A stretch of DNA of 64,000 nucleotides from Alphaproteobacteria bacterium (GTDB taxonomy: Bacteria; Pseudomonadota; Alphaproteobacteria; Rhizobiales; Rhizobiaceae). The position numbers and the translations under genes were made by a program. The stretch spans positions 1 to 64,000 of the forward strand of contig JAJRQF010000049.1 in NCBI GenBank assembly GCA_024280375.1, given 5' to 3'. The notes below the pieces were generated by a model. It had not been told where the DNA came from and did not search any database. It worked only from the letters and a program-made list of their open reading frames with translations. Positions 19,074-29,404 of this stretch are shown here, one piece after another. How positions within the stretch are numbered: the stretch's first letter is position 1; every line of letters begins with the position of its first letter.

Positions 19074-20059
19074 TGAATAATAATCTGTCAGAACGCATGA
19101 TCTATAATGAGATTGAAGGCTTGCCTGATCCCTCAAACAATCTTGCTCTATTTGGTCACGGTGATGCGGAACAGGAGTTTGCCTCAGCCTTTGCTTCCAA
19201 TCGCATGCACCACGCCTGGTTGATTAATGGCCTGAAGGGTATTGGCAAGGCAACGCTAGCTTTCCGGTTTGCCAATCATATATTTCATCACACCAGAACC
19301 GGCGAACCACCGAATGCATTTTTCCAGCCCGAGAGTGATGACCCGGATCATAATCAGTTGGCAGCTGGTGCCCATCCCAATCTTATTCATTTAGCCCGTC
19401 CCTATGATAGCAAAACCAAGAGTTTCAAATCCACATTGAGCGTTGACGAAATCCGCCGCACCCAGAGCTTTTTTGGTATGACGGCAACAGGTGGCGGTTG
19501 GCGTGTTGCGATTGTAGACCCGGCAGAGGATATGAACGCAAGTGCTGCAAACGCATTGTTGAAAATACTGGAGGAACCGCCAGCAAAGTCGCTATTTCTG
19601 CTGGTGTGCAACGCGCCGGGTCAGTTGCTGCCTACCATCCGCTCAAGATGCCGCGAGATCAATGTGCGGCCGCTCGATAAGGACGCGATGGCAAAAGCAA
19701 TGGGCCATCTTTATGGAGATGACAACCGGGTGCAAACGGATATTGAGGCCATCGGCATTCTGGCAGAAGGGTCGGTGCGCAAGGCCATTCAGCTGGTGGA
19801 AGGTGATGGCCTCAAAAACTATTCAGCCTTTTTGGGTCTGGTCACCGCCGATCCACAAAAGCCTGTTAATTGGCCGGCAATTCATGCGCTGGCGGAAAGC
19901 CTGGTACTTAAAGCCAAATCCGAAGCCTATACTTTGTTCATAGATATGGTGATGGGATTTCTCGCCCGCCGGGTGAGGGGCCAAAGTGAACCAGTTGTCG
20001 GCGGTGGTAACACTCAAATATTCCAATCTGTACCGCTTGCCCGATGGGCCGATGTGTAG
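19073..20059 (+). CDS. holB: DNA polymerase III subunit delta', truncated by in-frame amber
   Basis: Clamp-loader subunit. The open frame gives 328 residues with GLKGIGKATLAF (P-loop-like), the central NALLKILEEPP and PTIRSRCREI that define the family. It overlaps the previous stop by one base (TAATG). The frame ends at TAG directly after RWADV, but the same frame stays open for another 32 codons (EKVAHSSRITEGFNLDKK...) to a TAA at 20158, filling the gap before metG. TAG sits where I would expect Trp (TGG), so the gene looks intact apart from this codon. Confidence 0.85.
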   Translation: MNNNLSERMIYNEIEGLPDPSNNLALFGHGDAEQEFASAFASNRMHHAWLINGLKGIGKATLAFRFANHIFHHTRTGEPPNAFFQPESDDPDHNQLAAGAHPNLIHLARPYDSKTKSFKSTLSVDEIRRTQSFFGMTATGGGWRVAIVDPAEDMNASAANALLKILEEPPAKSLFLLVCNAPGQLLPTIRSRCREINVRPLDKDAMAKAMGHLYGDDNRVQTDIEAIGILAEGSVRKAIQLVEGDGLKNYSAFLGLVTADPQKPVNWPAIHALAESLVLKAKSEAYTLFIDMVMGFLARRVRGQSEPVVGGGNTQIFQSVPLARWADV

Positions 20060-20180
20060 GAAAAGGTGGCGCATTCGTCCAGAATTACCGAAGGGTTTAA
20101 TCTGGATAAAAAGCAGGTAATATTGAATATCTTCCAATACGTTTTGGAAGTCAGGTAATCCCGATCAGGAACGACAAGTA

Positions 20181-21728
20181 ATGGGCGACAAGCCAAGATT
20201 CTATATAAGTACGCCGATTTTTTACCCCAATGGCATTCCCCATATTGGCCACGCCTATACAGCGATTGCTACCGATGTGCTGGCGCGTTTTCAACGCCTG
20301 GCTGGCAAAGACGTGCTTTTTGCCACTGGCACCGACGAACATGGGCTTAAAATGCAACAGACTGCCGAGGAGCAGGGTATTTCGCCACAGGAATTGGCCG
20401 ATAAAAACTCCGCCATATTCCGTTCGATGACTGATCATCTCAATTGTTCCTATGATGATTATATTCGCACCACCGAACCTCGCCACCATGCCTCTGTCCA
20501 GGAAATCTGGCGGCGGATGGAAAAAAATGGCGACATTTATTTGGGGCAATATTCCGGCTGGTATTCGGTGCGCCAGGAAGCCTATTTCGAAGAAGATGAG
20601 ACAACCGTTGGTGAAGATGGTGTGCGTCGCGAACCTTTGGGCTCACCGGTTGAGTGGACCGAAGAGGAAAGCTATTTCTTCAAGCTCTCCGCCTATCAGG
20701 ACCGTTTGCTTGAATGGTATGAGCGAGAGCCCGATTGCATTGGACCGTCGCAGCGTCGAAATGAGGTTTTGAGTTTCGTTAAGGGTGGCCTGCGCGATAT
20801 TTCAATTTCCCGCACGACATTTGACTGGGGCATTAAAGTTCCCGGCAGCGATACCCACGTTATGTATGTGTGGCTGGACGCGCTGACCAACTATATCACC
20901 GGCGCAGGGTTTCCCGATGAGACCGGCGATAAGTGGAAATACTGGCCCGCCGATGTGCACATTGTCGGCAAAGATATTGTGCGCTTTCATGCGGTCTACT
21001 GGCCAGCTTTTCTAATGTCAGCCGGGCTTGCCACCCCGAAGCGTGTTTTCGCTCACGGGTTTCTGTTTAACCGCGGTGAAAAAATGTCAAAATCCGTTGG
21101 CAATGTGGTTGATCCTTTTGCCTTGTCTGAGACCTATGGTGTCGATCAGATGCGGTTTTTCTTCCTGCGCGAAATTCCATTTGGCAATGATGGCAACTAT
21201 AATCACGAGGCGATCGTCAACCGCATTAATGCTGATCTCGCCAATGATCTTGGAAATCTTGCCCAACGCTCGCTTTCAATGATTTTCAAAAATCTCGATG
21301 GCAAATTAGGTGCGCCGGGCGAATTTAGCGCTGAAGACCGTGAGATATTGGCGGCCGTTGATGGGCTGCTTGAAGGTTTACAGGTTGCAATGGACAAACA
21401 GGCAATCCACCAGGCATTGGCTTCGATTTGGACCGTTATTGGCGATGCCAACCGCTATTTTGCTGGCCAAGCGCCGTGGGCGCTTAAAACCAGCGATCCA
21501 GCTCGCATGGCAACCGTGCTCTATGTGACGGCAGAAATTATCCGACAGGTGGCAATTCTGGTGCAGCCGGTTATGCCGGAAAGTGCGGCCAAATTTCTCG
21601 ATATGCTGAAAATTCCAGCGGATAAGCGCGACTTTGCTGCCTTGGGAGAGGTCGGGCGGCTTTCTGCTGATACGGTGATTGAAAAGCCGGTTGCTGTGTT
21701 CCCGCGTTTTGTTGAGGCTGAAAGCTGA
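20181..21728 (+). CDS. metG: Methionyl-tRNA synthetase
   Basis: Class I aminoacyl-tRNA synthetase charging tRNA-Met. The 515-residue product has the HIGH motif ([13 protein letters not shown]) and KMSKS ([12 protein letters not shown]); the connective peptide lacks zinc-binding cysteine knuckles, as in MetG2 types, and there is no C-terminal tRNA-binding dimerisation domain. It follows holB and its TGA overlaps the tatD ATG. Confidence 0.97.
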   Translation: MGDKPRFYISTPIFYPNGIPHIGHAYTAIATDVLARFQRLAGKDVLFATGTDEHGLKMQQTAEEQGISPQELADKNSAIFRSMTDHLNCSYDDYIRTTEPRHHASVQEIWRRMEKNGDIYLGQYSGWYSVRQEAYFEEDETTVGEDGVRREPLGSPVEWTEEESYFFKLSAYQDRLLEWYEREPDCIGPSQRRNEVLSFVKGGLRDISISRTTFDWGIKVPGSDTHVMYVWLDALTNYITGAGFPDETGDKWKYWPADVHIVGKDIVRFHAVYWPAFLMSAGLATPKRVFAHGFLFNRGEKMSKSVGNVVDPFALSETYGVDQMRFFFLREIPFGNDGNYNHEAIVNRINADLANDLGNLAQRSLSMIFKNLDGKLGAPGEFSAEDREILAAVDGLLEGLQVAMDKQAIHQALASIWTVIGDANRYFAGQAPWALKTSDPARMATVLYVTAEIIRQVAILVQPVMPESAAKFLDMLKIPADKRDFAALGEVGRLSADTVIEKPVAVFPRFVEAES

Positions 21729-22543
21729 TGTCTGCCGCAAAATTCTTGGTTGATAGTCATTGCCATCTGGATTTCCCGGATTTCGCCGAGGAACTGGATG
21801 ATATTGTTGCCCGCGCCGAGGCCGTTGGCGTCAAACGCATGGTCACCATATGCACAAGAGTGAAAAAATTCGATCAGGTGCTGGCCGTGGCCGAACGCTT
21901 TGATCAAGTATTTTGTTCAGTCGGAACCCATCCGCATAATGCCGATGAGGAACTCGATATTTCAACGCAGCGATTGGTTGAATTGGCCAACCATCCAAAA
22001 GTTGTGGCGATTGGCGAGGCCGGGCTTGACTATCACTATGACAAAGCACCGCGCGATGCGCAGGCCGAAGGATTTCGCAACCATATTGCAGCGGCCCGCG
22101 AGACTGGCTTGCCGCTGGTTATCCATGCGCGTTCAGCCGATGAGGATATGATCCAGATTTTACGCGAAGAAACAGAAATTGGGAAGTTTCCGGCAATCCT
22201 GCATTGTTTCTCATCTGGCAAAAAATTGGCAATGGTCGGCGTAGAGCTTGGCTTGTTTGTTTCTTTTTCTGGAATTCTTACATTCAAGAACAGTCAAGAT
22301 ATTCGCGATATTGCCAAGGACGTGCCGCTTGACCGGCTGTTGGTGGAAACTGATGCGCCATATCTTGCGCCGGTGCCGATGCGTGGCAAACGCAATGAAC
22401 CTTCCTTTGTGGTCAATACGGCCTGCGTTCTGGCAGAGGTTAAAGGGGTGAGTGAGGCCGAAATTCACCAGATCACCACGGAGAATTTTTTCAACTTGTT
22501 TGGCAAAATTCCTCGCCCGGCTGAATTTCCTGCTGCAGGTTGA
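21728..22543 (+). CDS. tatD: TatD-family metal-dependent hydrolase/DNase
   Basis: TIM-barrel amidohydrolase-type nuclease of 271 residues. Metal-binding motifs are DSHCHLD at the N-terminus, AIGEAGLDYH, VIHARSADED, LHCFSS and ETDAPYLAP. Its ATG overlaps the metG stop, and the phosphodiesterase-like gene starts nine bases later, so metG-tatD-hydrolase is one unit. Role in DNA repair or 3'-5' exonuclease activity is known for homologues. Confidence 0.93.
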   Translation: MSAAKFLVDSHCHLDFPDFAEELDDIVARAEAVGVKRMVTICTRVKKFDQVLAVAERFDQVFCSVGTHPHNADEELDISTQRLVELANHPKVVAIGEAGLDYHYDKAPRDAQAEGFRNHIAAARETGLPLVIHARSADEDMIQILREETEIGKFPAILHCFSSGKKLAMVGVELGLFVSFSGILTFKNSQDIRDIAKDVPLDRLLVETDAPYLAPVPMRGKRNEPSFVVNTACVLAEVKGVSEAEIHQITTENFFNLFGKIPRPAEFPAAG

Positions 22544-22552
22544 GTTTTAAAG

Positions 22553-23368
22553 ATGAACGACAGTCAGCCCAAATTACGATTTACCATTCTTGGCTGTGGC
22601 TCATCGCCGGGCACCCCGCGTATTGGTAATGACTGGGGCCAGTGTGACCCCAAAAATCCGAAAAACCGTCGCAGGCGTGCATCGCTATTGGTTGAGCAAA
22701 TTGGCAAAAATGGCACAACCACAATCGTGGTGGATACCGGCCCGGATTTTCGCGAACAGATGCTCGATGCGGGCGTAGAGTTCGCGGAAGGTGTGCTTTA
22801 TACCCACGGTCATGCCGACCATATTCATGGTATTGACGATCTACGAGGCTTTGCCATCAACCGCCGACGGCGGGTAAACATTTATGCAGATGAGTTCACT
22901 TCACAACGTTTGCACCAAGGCTTTGGCTATTGTTTTCAAACCCCGGAAGGTGGAGCATATCCGCCCATATTGCAGGAACATCGAATAATTGCCGGTAAGG
23001 CGTTTTCCATTGATGGGCCGGGTGGAGAATTGGAGATTATGCCATTCCTGCAAAAACATGGCGGCATTAATTCGCTCGGGTTCAGGTTTGGCAATGTGGC
23101 TTATTCAAGCGATATAAGCGACCTGTCGGATGAAAGTATTGCACAGCTACAAAATCTCGATTGCTGGATTGTCGATGCGCTGCAATATCGCGAGCACCCC
23201 AGTCACTTTTCGCTCGATCAGGCTTTGCACTGGATCAATATCATCAAGCCCAAGCGTGCCATCCTCACACATATGCACACACCGCTTGATTATGACACGG
23301 TGGCAAAATTAATGCCTAAGCATGTTGAGCCCGCCTATGATGGTTTGCAGTTTGAAACATGTGGATGA
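22553..23368 (+). CDS. Metallo-beta-lactamase-fold hydrolase, PhnP-like
   Basis: 271 residues with LGCGSSPGTPR at the N-terminus and the metal ligands HGHADHIHGIDD. The family includes phosphoribosyl 1,2-cyclic phosphate phosphodiesterase PhnP and the tRNase Z-like proteins. In rhizobial genomes this gene regularly follows metG and tatD. No phosphonate genes are near, so a general cyclic phosphodiesterase role is only an inference. It is followed by a convergent small gene. Confidence 0.82.
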   Translation: MNDSQPKLRFTILGCGSSPGTPRIGNDWGQCDPKNPKNRRRRASLLVEQIGKNGTTTIVVDTGPDFREQMLDAGVEFAEGVLYTHGHADHIHGIDDLRGFAINRRRRVNIYADEFTSQRLHQGFGYCFQTPEGGAYPPILQEHRIIAGKAFSIDGPGGELEIMPFLQKHGGINSLGFRFGNVAYSSDISDLSDESIAQLQNLDCWIVDALQYREHPSHFSLDQALHWINIIKPKRAILTHMHTPLDYDTVAKLMPKHVEPAYDGLQFETCG

Positions 23369-23560
23369 CTATTTGGCCCTTGGTGAAAGGGTGATTTTGT
23401 ATTCTGTATCACCATCATTATCCAGCATTGCGGAAAGAAAGCGTTGTTCTGATGGGGTAATTGGCTGTTCCTGTTGCAAGCGGTTGCGCAGGGCACCTTC
23501 CTTGTTTTCATTGGCGTAAACAAGCTCCAGGCGCAAAACATCTCCTGATGAATCCGGCAA
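23369..23560 (-). CDS. Small hypothetical protein downstream of nasA
   Basis: Unrecognised 63-residue acidic protein starting MPDSSGDVLRLELVYANENK and ending KITLSPRAK, with no signal peptide or membrane segment. The start is a TTG, but it follows an excellent ribosome binding site (AGGAGAG, five to six bases away), which supports translation. It lies 83 bp beyond the nasA stop on the same strand, so it may be the last gene of the nitrite/nitrate reductase transcript. Its 3' end abuts the hydrolase stop. Confidence 0.55.
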   Translation of the reverse strand: MPDSSGDVLRLELVYANENKEGALRNRLQQEQPITPSEQRFLSAMLDNDGDTEYKITLSPRAK

Positions 23561-23643
23561 TTAATCTCTCCTAAATGTAAAAGTTGAGTGACCGTATGAA
23601 TACATCTTTAAGTAATGGTAAATTGCGCCCATAATTTAGAAAA

Positions 23644-26316
23644 TCAGACCGGTTTTTGTGCCGATTCAATTGTTTTGGCGATTTCCGGCAGGCATGAGCC
23701 GCAATTTGTACCGGCGCTTAACAATTTGCCTATGTCTTCAACACTTGTTGCCTTGCCGCTAGATATAGCCTCAACGATCTCCGCAGCGTCAATAGCGAAG
23801 CAAGAGCAGATTAAATCACCCTGAGCGCCTTTACCGTCCACACTGGCCGGAGAAATTGACATCCAGCGATTGCGAACAGATGAATCAGTCGAATTGAACC
23901 ATTTCTCGGTTTCCCGTTCTTCAAGCGGATTATGCCCCGGCGCAATAAACACGGCCGTTTCAATCATTTTATTTTTGAAAAGAGCAGCACGAAATATTTC
24001 TACCGACTTATCTTCATAGGTAATCAGATCATCCACATTTTCGTCAAGGAATGTGGCGACCCGATCCGGCCATCCCTCCGGCGGCTGCTGCTCAATTGCC
24101 AGATAATGCAAATAGCAGTTTTTGGCCCGTGCCCGTGTCCAAAATATCGGTAACTTAGGATCAAGCGGTTTGCGCGAAATGATCAGCGCTGAAAATTCCA
24201 CGGCAATCGGTTCAACGAAAACCGGCATGGCCTTGCCTTCCGGCTGGCCGGAATGTGGGTCGTAATGCGAGGCGAAAAGTGCACCGCTCAATCCGCCGGA
24301 TGAATTGTTGCGGCTCCAGTGAATTGGCACAAATGCTGTGCCAGATGGTTGTCCATCTGTAATGCGGACGCGGTAGATGGAATTGGCGAGCCTGCTTGTC
24401 ACCCGCGCCAGCCCCATATGGACAAGCCCGAATTTCTTGGCATCTTCCGCCGAGATTTCAACATAGGGTTCAGTGCGATGGCGGGAAAGGGTCGGCGATT
24501 TTCCGCTGCGGGTCATCGTGTGCCATTGGTCGCGCACCCGTCCGCTGATTAATTGCAAGGGGAATTGATCGCTGACCTTTTCTACTGGCAAACGCGGTTC
24601 CACCGCAATCAGCCTTGCCTTGCGATCTTTATGGGTAAAACCACCCTTGCCAAACAATCGCTTTTCGCCACCATTTTGCCTCAAAATCGGCCCTAAAATC
24701 GGCCCCAAAACCGGCCATTGCACGGGTTGAAATTCTTCATAATCCGCCTCATTGATTTCACAAAGACCGGAAAGATCAAAGGCGCGCTCGCCATCATTTT
24801 CAAAAGCGGAAAGCCCCGCATGTTCAGCAAATATTTCTGCCGGCGAGGCGTGGTTGAAGCCTTGTTCAAACCCCATGCGAATAGCCACCTGATTGACCAT
24901 CCACCAGTCGGGTTTTGCATCGCGAGGCGGGGTAATAAATGCGCGTTGGCGCGAAATACACCGCTCTGAATTGGTCACCGTACCGTTCTTTTCGCCCCAC
25001 GCAGCAGCGGGCAGTTTCACTTGCGCATAGTCGAGCGTATCGGTCTGTTCCATACAATCGGAGACCACAACAAACTCACAATTAGCCAGCGCCTCGCGCA
25101 CTTTGCTGGAATCCGTCATGCTGACCGCCGGATTGGTGGACTGTATCCAAACCGCCTTTATTTTGCCTTCCGCAATCGCATCAAACATCTCAACGGCTTT
25201 CAGCCCATCTGACCGCGCTATATTGGGTGCATTCCAGAAGCGGGCGACTTTGTCGATGGATGCCGCATCATAACCCATATGGGCGGCTAGTTGATTGGCC
25301 AACCCGCCAACCTCGCGCCCACCCATTGCATTGGGCTGACCGGTTAGCGAAAGCGGGCCGGAACCTTCTTTGCCGATGCGGCCGGTGGCCAAATGGCAAT
25401 TGAGAATGGCATTCACTTTGTCAGTTCCAGACGAAGACATATGTATGCCGAGCGAATAGCATGAAACGGTTTTATCGTTCGCGATAAAGAGATCATAGAA
25501 CTGGCGAAGATCATCAATAGCAAGACCGCATTTACTGGCGACATTTTCAATATCACCGGAACTTTCATTTGCTGCTGCCAGCGCCTCGGAAAAACCAACA
25601 CAATGTTCTTCAACAAATTGCCGGTCAACAATGTTGCGGCGGGCAATTTCGCTCAACAATCCGTTGAACAAATAGGCATCCGTGCCGGGTTTGATAATCA
25701 GCGCCAGATCAGAACCCTCAGTTGTCGCGGTTTCGCGCACATCAATGGTGACGAGCTTGCCGCCGCGCTTCCTGCGGTTTTGTTGAATGCGTTGATAAAG
25801 CACCGGATGACACCACGCAGCGTTTGAACCATCCAAAATTATCAGATCGGCAATATCAAGATCTTCATAACAAGCGGGCACCGTATCGGAGCCAAAGGCG
25901 CGTTTGTGCCCGGCAACGCTCGAGGCCATGCAGAGCCTAGAATTGGTGTCCACATTCGGCGTGCCAATAAAGCCCTTGGCGAGCTTGTTGGCGACGTAAT
26001 AATCCTCTGTTAGCAATTGCCCGGAAAGGTAAAAAGCTATTGCTTCCGGCCCATGTTTTTCGGCGATTGTGGCAAATTTGCTGGCGACGGTATCCAGAGC
26101 CGTGTCCCAGGAAACAGTTTCGCCATCCACCTGCGGGTGAAGCATCCTCCCCTGATGGCCAAGCGTTTCGCCAAGATTGGTGCCTTTGGAACACAGCCTG
26201 CCAAAATTCGCCGGGTGGTCCGGGTCGCCCTTGATGACCCACTTACTCTCGTTTTTGGAGGCAAGAATACCGCAACCAACACCGCAATAGGCACAGGTGG
26301 TGCGTATCTCACTCAT
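23644..26316 (-). CDS. nasA: Assimilatory nitrate reductase, catalytic subunit
   Basis: Cytoplasmic molybdopterin-guanine-dinucleotide enzyme reducing nitrate to nitrite. The 890-residue product has a [4Fe-4S] site at Cys8, Cys11, Cys15 and Cys42, the large MopB domains, and a C-terminal BFD-like [2Fe-2S] domain (ICSCFAI ... GTNCGSCLPEI) that receives electrons. The start overlaps the nirD stop by four bases (ATGA). There is no signal peptide, in line with an assimilatory rather than periplasmic Nap enzyme. Confidence 0.95.
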   Translation of the reverse strand: MSEIRTTCAYCGVGCGILASKNESKWVIKGDPDHPANFGRLCSKGTNLGETLGHQGRMLHPQVDGETVSWDTALDTVASKFATIAEKHGPEAIAFYLSGQLLTEDYYVANKLAKGFIGTPNVDTNSRLCMASSVAGHKRAFGSDTVPACYEDLDIADLIILDGSNAAWCHPVLYQRIQQNRRKRGGKLVTIDVRETATTEGSDLALIIKPGTDAYLFNGLLSEIARRNIVDRQFVEEHCVGFSEALAAANESSGDIENVASKCGLAIDDLRQFYDLFIANDKTVSCYSLGIHMSSSGTDKVNAILNCHLATGRIGKEGSGPLSLTGQPNAMGGREVGGLANQLAAHMGYDAASIDKVARFWNAPNIARSDGLKAVEMFDAIAEGKIKAVWIQSTNPAVSMTDSSKVREALANCEFVVVSDCMEQTDTLDYAQVKLPAAAWGEKNGTVTNSERCISRQRAFITPPRDAKPDWWMVNQVAIRMGFEQGFNHASPAEIFAEHAGLSAFENDGERAFDLSGLCEINEADYEEFQPVQWPVLGPILGPILRQNGGEKRLFGKGGFTHKDRKARLIAVEPRLPVEKVSDQFPLQLISGRVRDQWHTMTRSGKSPTLSRHRTEPYVEISAEDAKKFGLVHMGLARVTSRLANSIYRVRITDGQPSGTAFVPIHWSRNNSSGGLSGALFASHYDPHSGQPEGKAMPVFVEPIAVEFSALIISRKPLDPKLPIFWTRARAKNCYLHYLAIEQQPPEGWPDRVATFLDENVDDLITYEDKSVEIFRAALFKNKMIETAVFIAPGHNPLEERETEKWFNSTDSSVRNRWMSISPASVDGKGAQGDLICSCFAIDAAEIVEAISSGKATSVEDIGKLLSAGTNCGSCLPEIAKTIESAQKPV

Positions 26317-26663
26317 CCATTTGCAGCCATTGGTTCGTTTGCATTGCTGGCGCTTTCTAGCGATAGGAATATCTTGCCATCGCGAACCTCAACCGGATAG
26401 GTCGGCACTTTTCCTTCATCGGCACCAATTGCTTCTCCGGTTTGCATATCAAACACCCAATTGTGCAGCGGGCAGGTGACCCGGCATCCATGCACGATGC
26501 CTTCAGAAAGTGGTCCCTGTTTGTGGGCGCATTTGTTTTCCAGTGCATAGATCGTGTCATTCGAAGTGCGGAACACGGCAATATTAGCTGAACCCTTTCG
26601 CACAATGCGTGCACCCAACACAGGAATGTCGTCAACGCTTCCAATTTCAATCCAGTCAGTCAT
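26313..26663 (-). CDS. nirD: Nitrite reductase small subunit (Rieske-type)
   Basis: Small subunit of NADH-dependent assimilatory nitrite reductase. The 116-residue product keeps all four Rieske ligands: Cys45 and His47 (NKCAHKQG), Cys64 and His67 (CPLHNWVFD). It lies directly after nirB and overlaps nasA, so the three reductase genes are coupled. Confidence 0.94.
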   Translation of the reverse strand: MTDWIEIGSVDDIPVLGARIVRKGSANIAVFRTSNDTIYALENKCAHKQGPLSEGIVHGCRVTCPLHNWVFDMQTGEAIGADEGKVPTYPVEVRDGKIFLSLESASNANEPMAANG

Positions 26664-29099
26664 TTATGCTGTTTCCATCAATGGAGTAAATTCTTGCTTG
26701 TGGGCATCGCCCTCGGCGCGTTCTTTCCACGGGTCAATTTGCGCGAACTTTTGTCCGTGTTTAAAACGCTCGAACAGGGCAAGGCGGTTTTCCGCATCAT
26801 CGACAATGCGCGCCTTGATCGAACTTAGGCCCACCCGTTCCACCCAGGGCGCTGTGCGTTCCAGATACCATGCTTCCTCACGGTAAAGCTGCATGAAGGC
26901 ACCGGAATATTCCATGACTTCCTCTTCGGTGTCGACCTTGCACAACAGATCGGTTACCCGCACTTTTACCCCACCATTGCCGCCAACGTGTAACTCATAG
27001 CCGGAATCGACGCAAACAACACCGAAATCCTTGATGGTTGCTTCAGCGCAGTTGCGCGGGCAGCCGGATACGGCAAATTTGAACTTGTGTGGTGTCCACG
27101 AGGCCCAGGTCAGTTCTTCCAGTTTGATGCCAAGGCCGGTTGAATCCTGCGTGCCAAAGCGGCACCACGTAGAGCCGACACAGGTTTTCACCGTGCGCAG
27201 CGCCTTGCCATAGGCATGGCCGGATACAAAACCCGCCTTACCGAGATCGGCCCAGATGGCAGGCAGATCTTTTTTCTCAATGCCGAACAGAGCAATGCGT
27301 TGTCCGCCGGTAATTGTAACTTCGCGTATGTTGAATTTATCCGTCACATCGGCAATGGCGCGCAGTTCATTTGCGGTGGTCACGCCACCCCACATACGAG
27401 GAATTATCGAATAGGTGCCGTCGCGTTGAATATTACCATGCACTCGCTCATTGATGAAGCGCGACTGGCTGTCATCCTCATATTCGCCGGGCCATGCGCA
27501 AATCAGATAATAGTTGAGTGCCGGGCGACAGCTGGCACAACCATCGGCATTTTCCCAATCAAGATATTTCATCACTTCAGGAATGGTTTTCAGGCTTTGG
27601 TCAACAATGGCCGTGCGCACCACATCGTGGGGATAATGGGTGCAGCCACACATGGGTTTTTCAGCAGGTGCCGCCGAATAGTCCCCACCCAACACATTGG
27701 CGAGAATTTGCTCCACCAGCCCGGTGCAGGAGCCACAAGATGAGGAGGCTTTTGTATGGGCGCGCACATCGTCCAGCGTGAACAGTTTTTTGGCAGAAAT
27801 TGCATCGACAATATCGCCCTTGCATACGCCGTTACAGCCGCAAATCTCTGCCTCATTCGGCAGGGCCATTACGTTGGAGCCACCGTGACCGGCATCTCCC
27901 AAATGCGCCTGCCCAAAGAGCAACGTATTGCGGATGTCGGATACATCTGTGCCATCGCGCATTAGCTGAAAGTACCAGGCGCCATCGCCGGTGTCTCCGT
28001 AAAGCACCGCGCCTTCGATTTTGTTGTCGTTCAGCACCAGCTTTTTGTAAACGCCTGAATTTGCGTCTTTGAGGACGATTTCCTCGCGGCCTTCACCACC
28101 TGAAAAGTCACCAGCCGAAAAGAGATCAACGCCCGTAACTTTCAACTTGGTAGAGGTCACCGAGCCGCGATAGGAAAGATAGGCTTTGTGGACAAGATGG
28201 TTGGCGCAAACGCGGGCCTGATCGAATAGCGGCGCAACCAACCCATAGGCAATGCCGCGATGTTGAGCGCATTCGCCAACCGCATAAATATTCGGGTCAT
28301 AGGTCAGCATGGTATCATCCACCACCACGCCGCGCTCGCAATGAATGCCAACCTTTTTCGCAAGTTCGATATTGGGCTTGATGCCGATAGCCATCACCAC
28401 AATATCAGCCTCAATTTCCTGCCCGTCTTTCAGTTTAATACCTGTAACCCGATCCTCTCCAAGAATGGCCTCAGTACTTCCTTCGGTAATAAATTTTAGT
28501 CCCTTTTCCTCAAGCGACTGGCGCAGCATGGCACCTGCTGTAAAATCGAGCTGACGCTCCATCAAAGTGTCCAACAGGTGAACAACGGTGACATCCATGC
28601 CGTTAAGCGCGAGGCCGTTTGCAGCCTCAAGGCCCAAAAGCCCGCCGCCAATCACCACTGCCTTTTTGTAAAGCTTTGATGTATCCAGCATATTTTCCAC
28701 GTCATATATATCGCGGAAACCAATTACACCTTCCAGTTTATGGCCCGGTATCGGCAAAATAAACGGTTTGGAACCGGTGGCCAGGAGCAACCGATCATAG
28801 GGTGTTTTTGAGCCATCACAGGCACTGACAGTTTTTGCCAACCGGTCGATATAATCAACTTTGCAACCTGAATGAAGAGTGATGTTGTTTTCTTCATACC
28901 AGGCAATATCATTCAACATTATATCATCGATGGTTTTTTCACCCGCCAGAACCGGTGACAATAGAATGCGATTATAATTGCCATAGGGTTCGTCACCAAA
29001 GACAGTGATGTCATACATATCAGGCGCCTGGGCCAGCAATTCTTCGACAACTTTCATGCCTGCCATGCCGTTGCCGATTACCACCAATCTCTCTTTCAT
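26664..29099 (-). CDS. nirB: NAD(P)H-dependent nitrite reductase, large subunit
   Basis: Reduces nitrite to ammonia. The 811-residue product begins with an FAD/NAD domain (LVVIGNGMAGMKVVEELL), contains BFD-type [2Fe-2S] motifs (CGCNGVCKGDIV, SSCGSCTGLVE), and ends with the siroheme/[4Fe-4S] half (CVGSTWCRFGTQDST and CPRNCAEA hold the cluster). It is first in nirB-nirD-nasA. A sigma-54-like promoter is found 70 bp upstream. Confidence 0.96.
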   Translation of the reverse strand: MKERLVVIGNGMAGMKVVEELLAQAPDMYDITVFGDEPYGNYNRILLSPVLAGEKTIDDIMLNDIAWYEENNITLHSGCKVDYIDRLAKTVSACDGSKTPYDRLLLATGSKPFILPIPGHKLEGVIGFRDIYDVENMLDTSKLYKKAVVIGGGLLGLEAANGLALNGMDVTVVHLLDTLMERQLDFTAGAMLRQSLEEKGLKFITEGSTEAILGEDRVTGIKLKDGQEIEADIVVMAIGIKPNIELAKKVGIHCERGVVVDDTMLTYDPNIYAVGECAQHRGIAYGLVAPLFDQARVCANHLVHKAYLSYRGSVTSTKLKVTGVDLFSAGDFSGGEGREEIVLKDANSGVYKKLVLNDNKIEGAVLYGDTGDGAWYFQLMRDGTDVSDIRNTLLFGQAHLGDAGHGGSNVMALPNEAEICGCNGVCKGDIVDAISAKKLFTLDDVRAHTKASSSCGSCTGLVEQILANVLGGDYSAAPAEKPMCGCTHYPHDVVRTAIVDQSLKTIPEVMKYLDWENADGCASCRPALNYYLICAWPGEYEDDSQSRFINERVHGNIQRDGTYSIIPRMWGGVTTANELRAIADVTDKFNIREVTITGGQRIALFGIEKKDLPAIWADLGKAGFVSGHAYGKALRTVKTCVGSTWCRFGTQDSTGLGIKLEELTWASWTPHKFKFAVSGCPRNCAEATIKDFGVVCVDSGYELHVGGNGGVKVRVTDLLCKVDTEEEVMEYSGAFMQLYREEAWYLERTAPWVERVGLSSIKARIVDDAENRLALFERFKHGQKFAQIDPWKERAEGDAHKQEFTPLMETA

Positions 29100-29169
29100 A
29101 ACCGTCCTTCATCTTTACCGAAGTGCCAAAGTTGGTTTTGCGCACTTTAATCTATTTGCAAATAGAGGA

Positions 29170-29184
29170 GCAAAAGGCATGCCA
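29170..29184 (-). promoter_or_regulatory. Candidate sigma-54 promoter of nirB
   Basis: On the minus strand TGGCAT-N5-TTGC, with the GG and GC dinucleotides exactly ten bases apart as required for RpoN. It would start transcription about 60 bases before the nirB ATG. Confidence 0.65.
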
Positions 29185-29404
29185 GTTTATGAATGTGTTT
29201 CAAAATCCATTAAGGCGTTGAATAATTGGGGTTTAATTGGAATGGCGTTGACAGTTTGCGTCAATTAAGCCGGTTATTTTTTAGGCAGCTCGACACAAAT
29301 TGCACAAAATTTAATCATGTAAAGAATATGCCTAAAATTTGCTCTATATCTGCAAGTGATTGAAATAATGCAGATTTGCACTTTGTGGGTCAATATTGCT
29401 GAAC

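Noticed and set aside
29179-29268. Thirty-codon frame with GGAG site between nirB and the transporter gene
   Set aside because: Its start lies inside the minus-strand sigma-54-like promoter and no promoter in its own direction is seen.
29370-29390. NtrC-binding dyad upstream of the transporter promoter
   Set aside because: Only one half-site is recognisable; spacing and second half do not fit the consensus.
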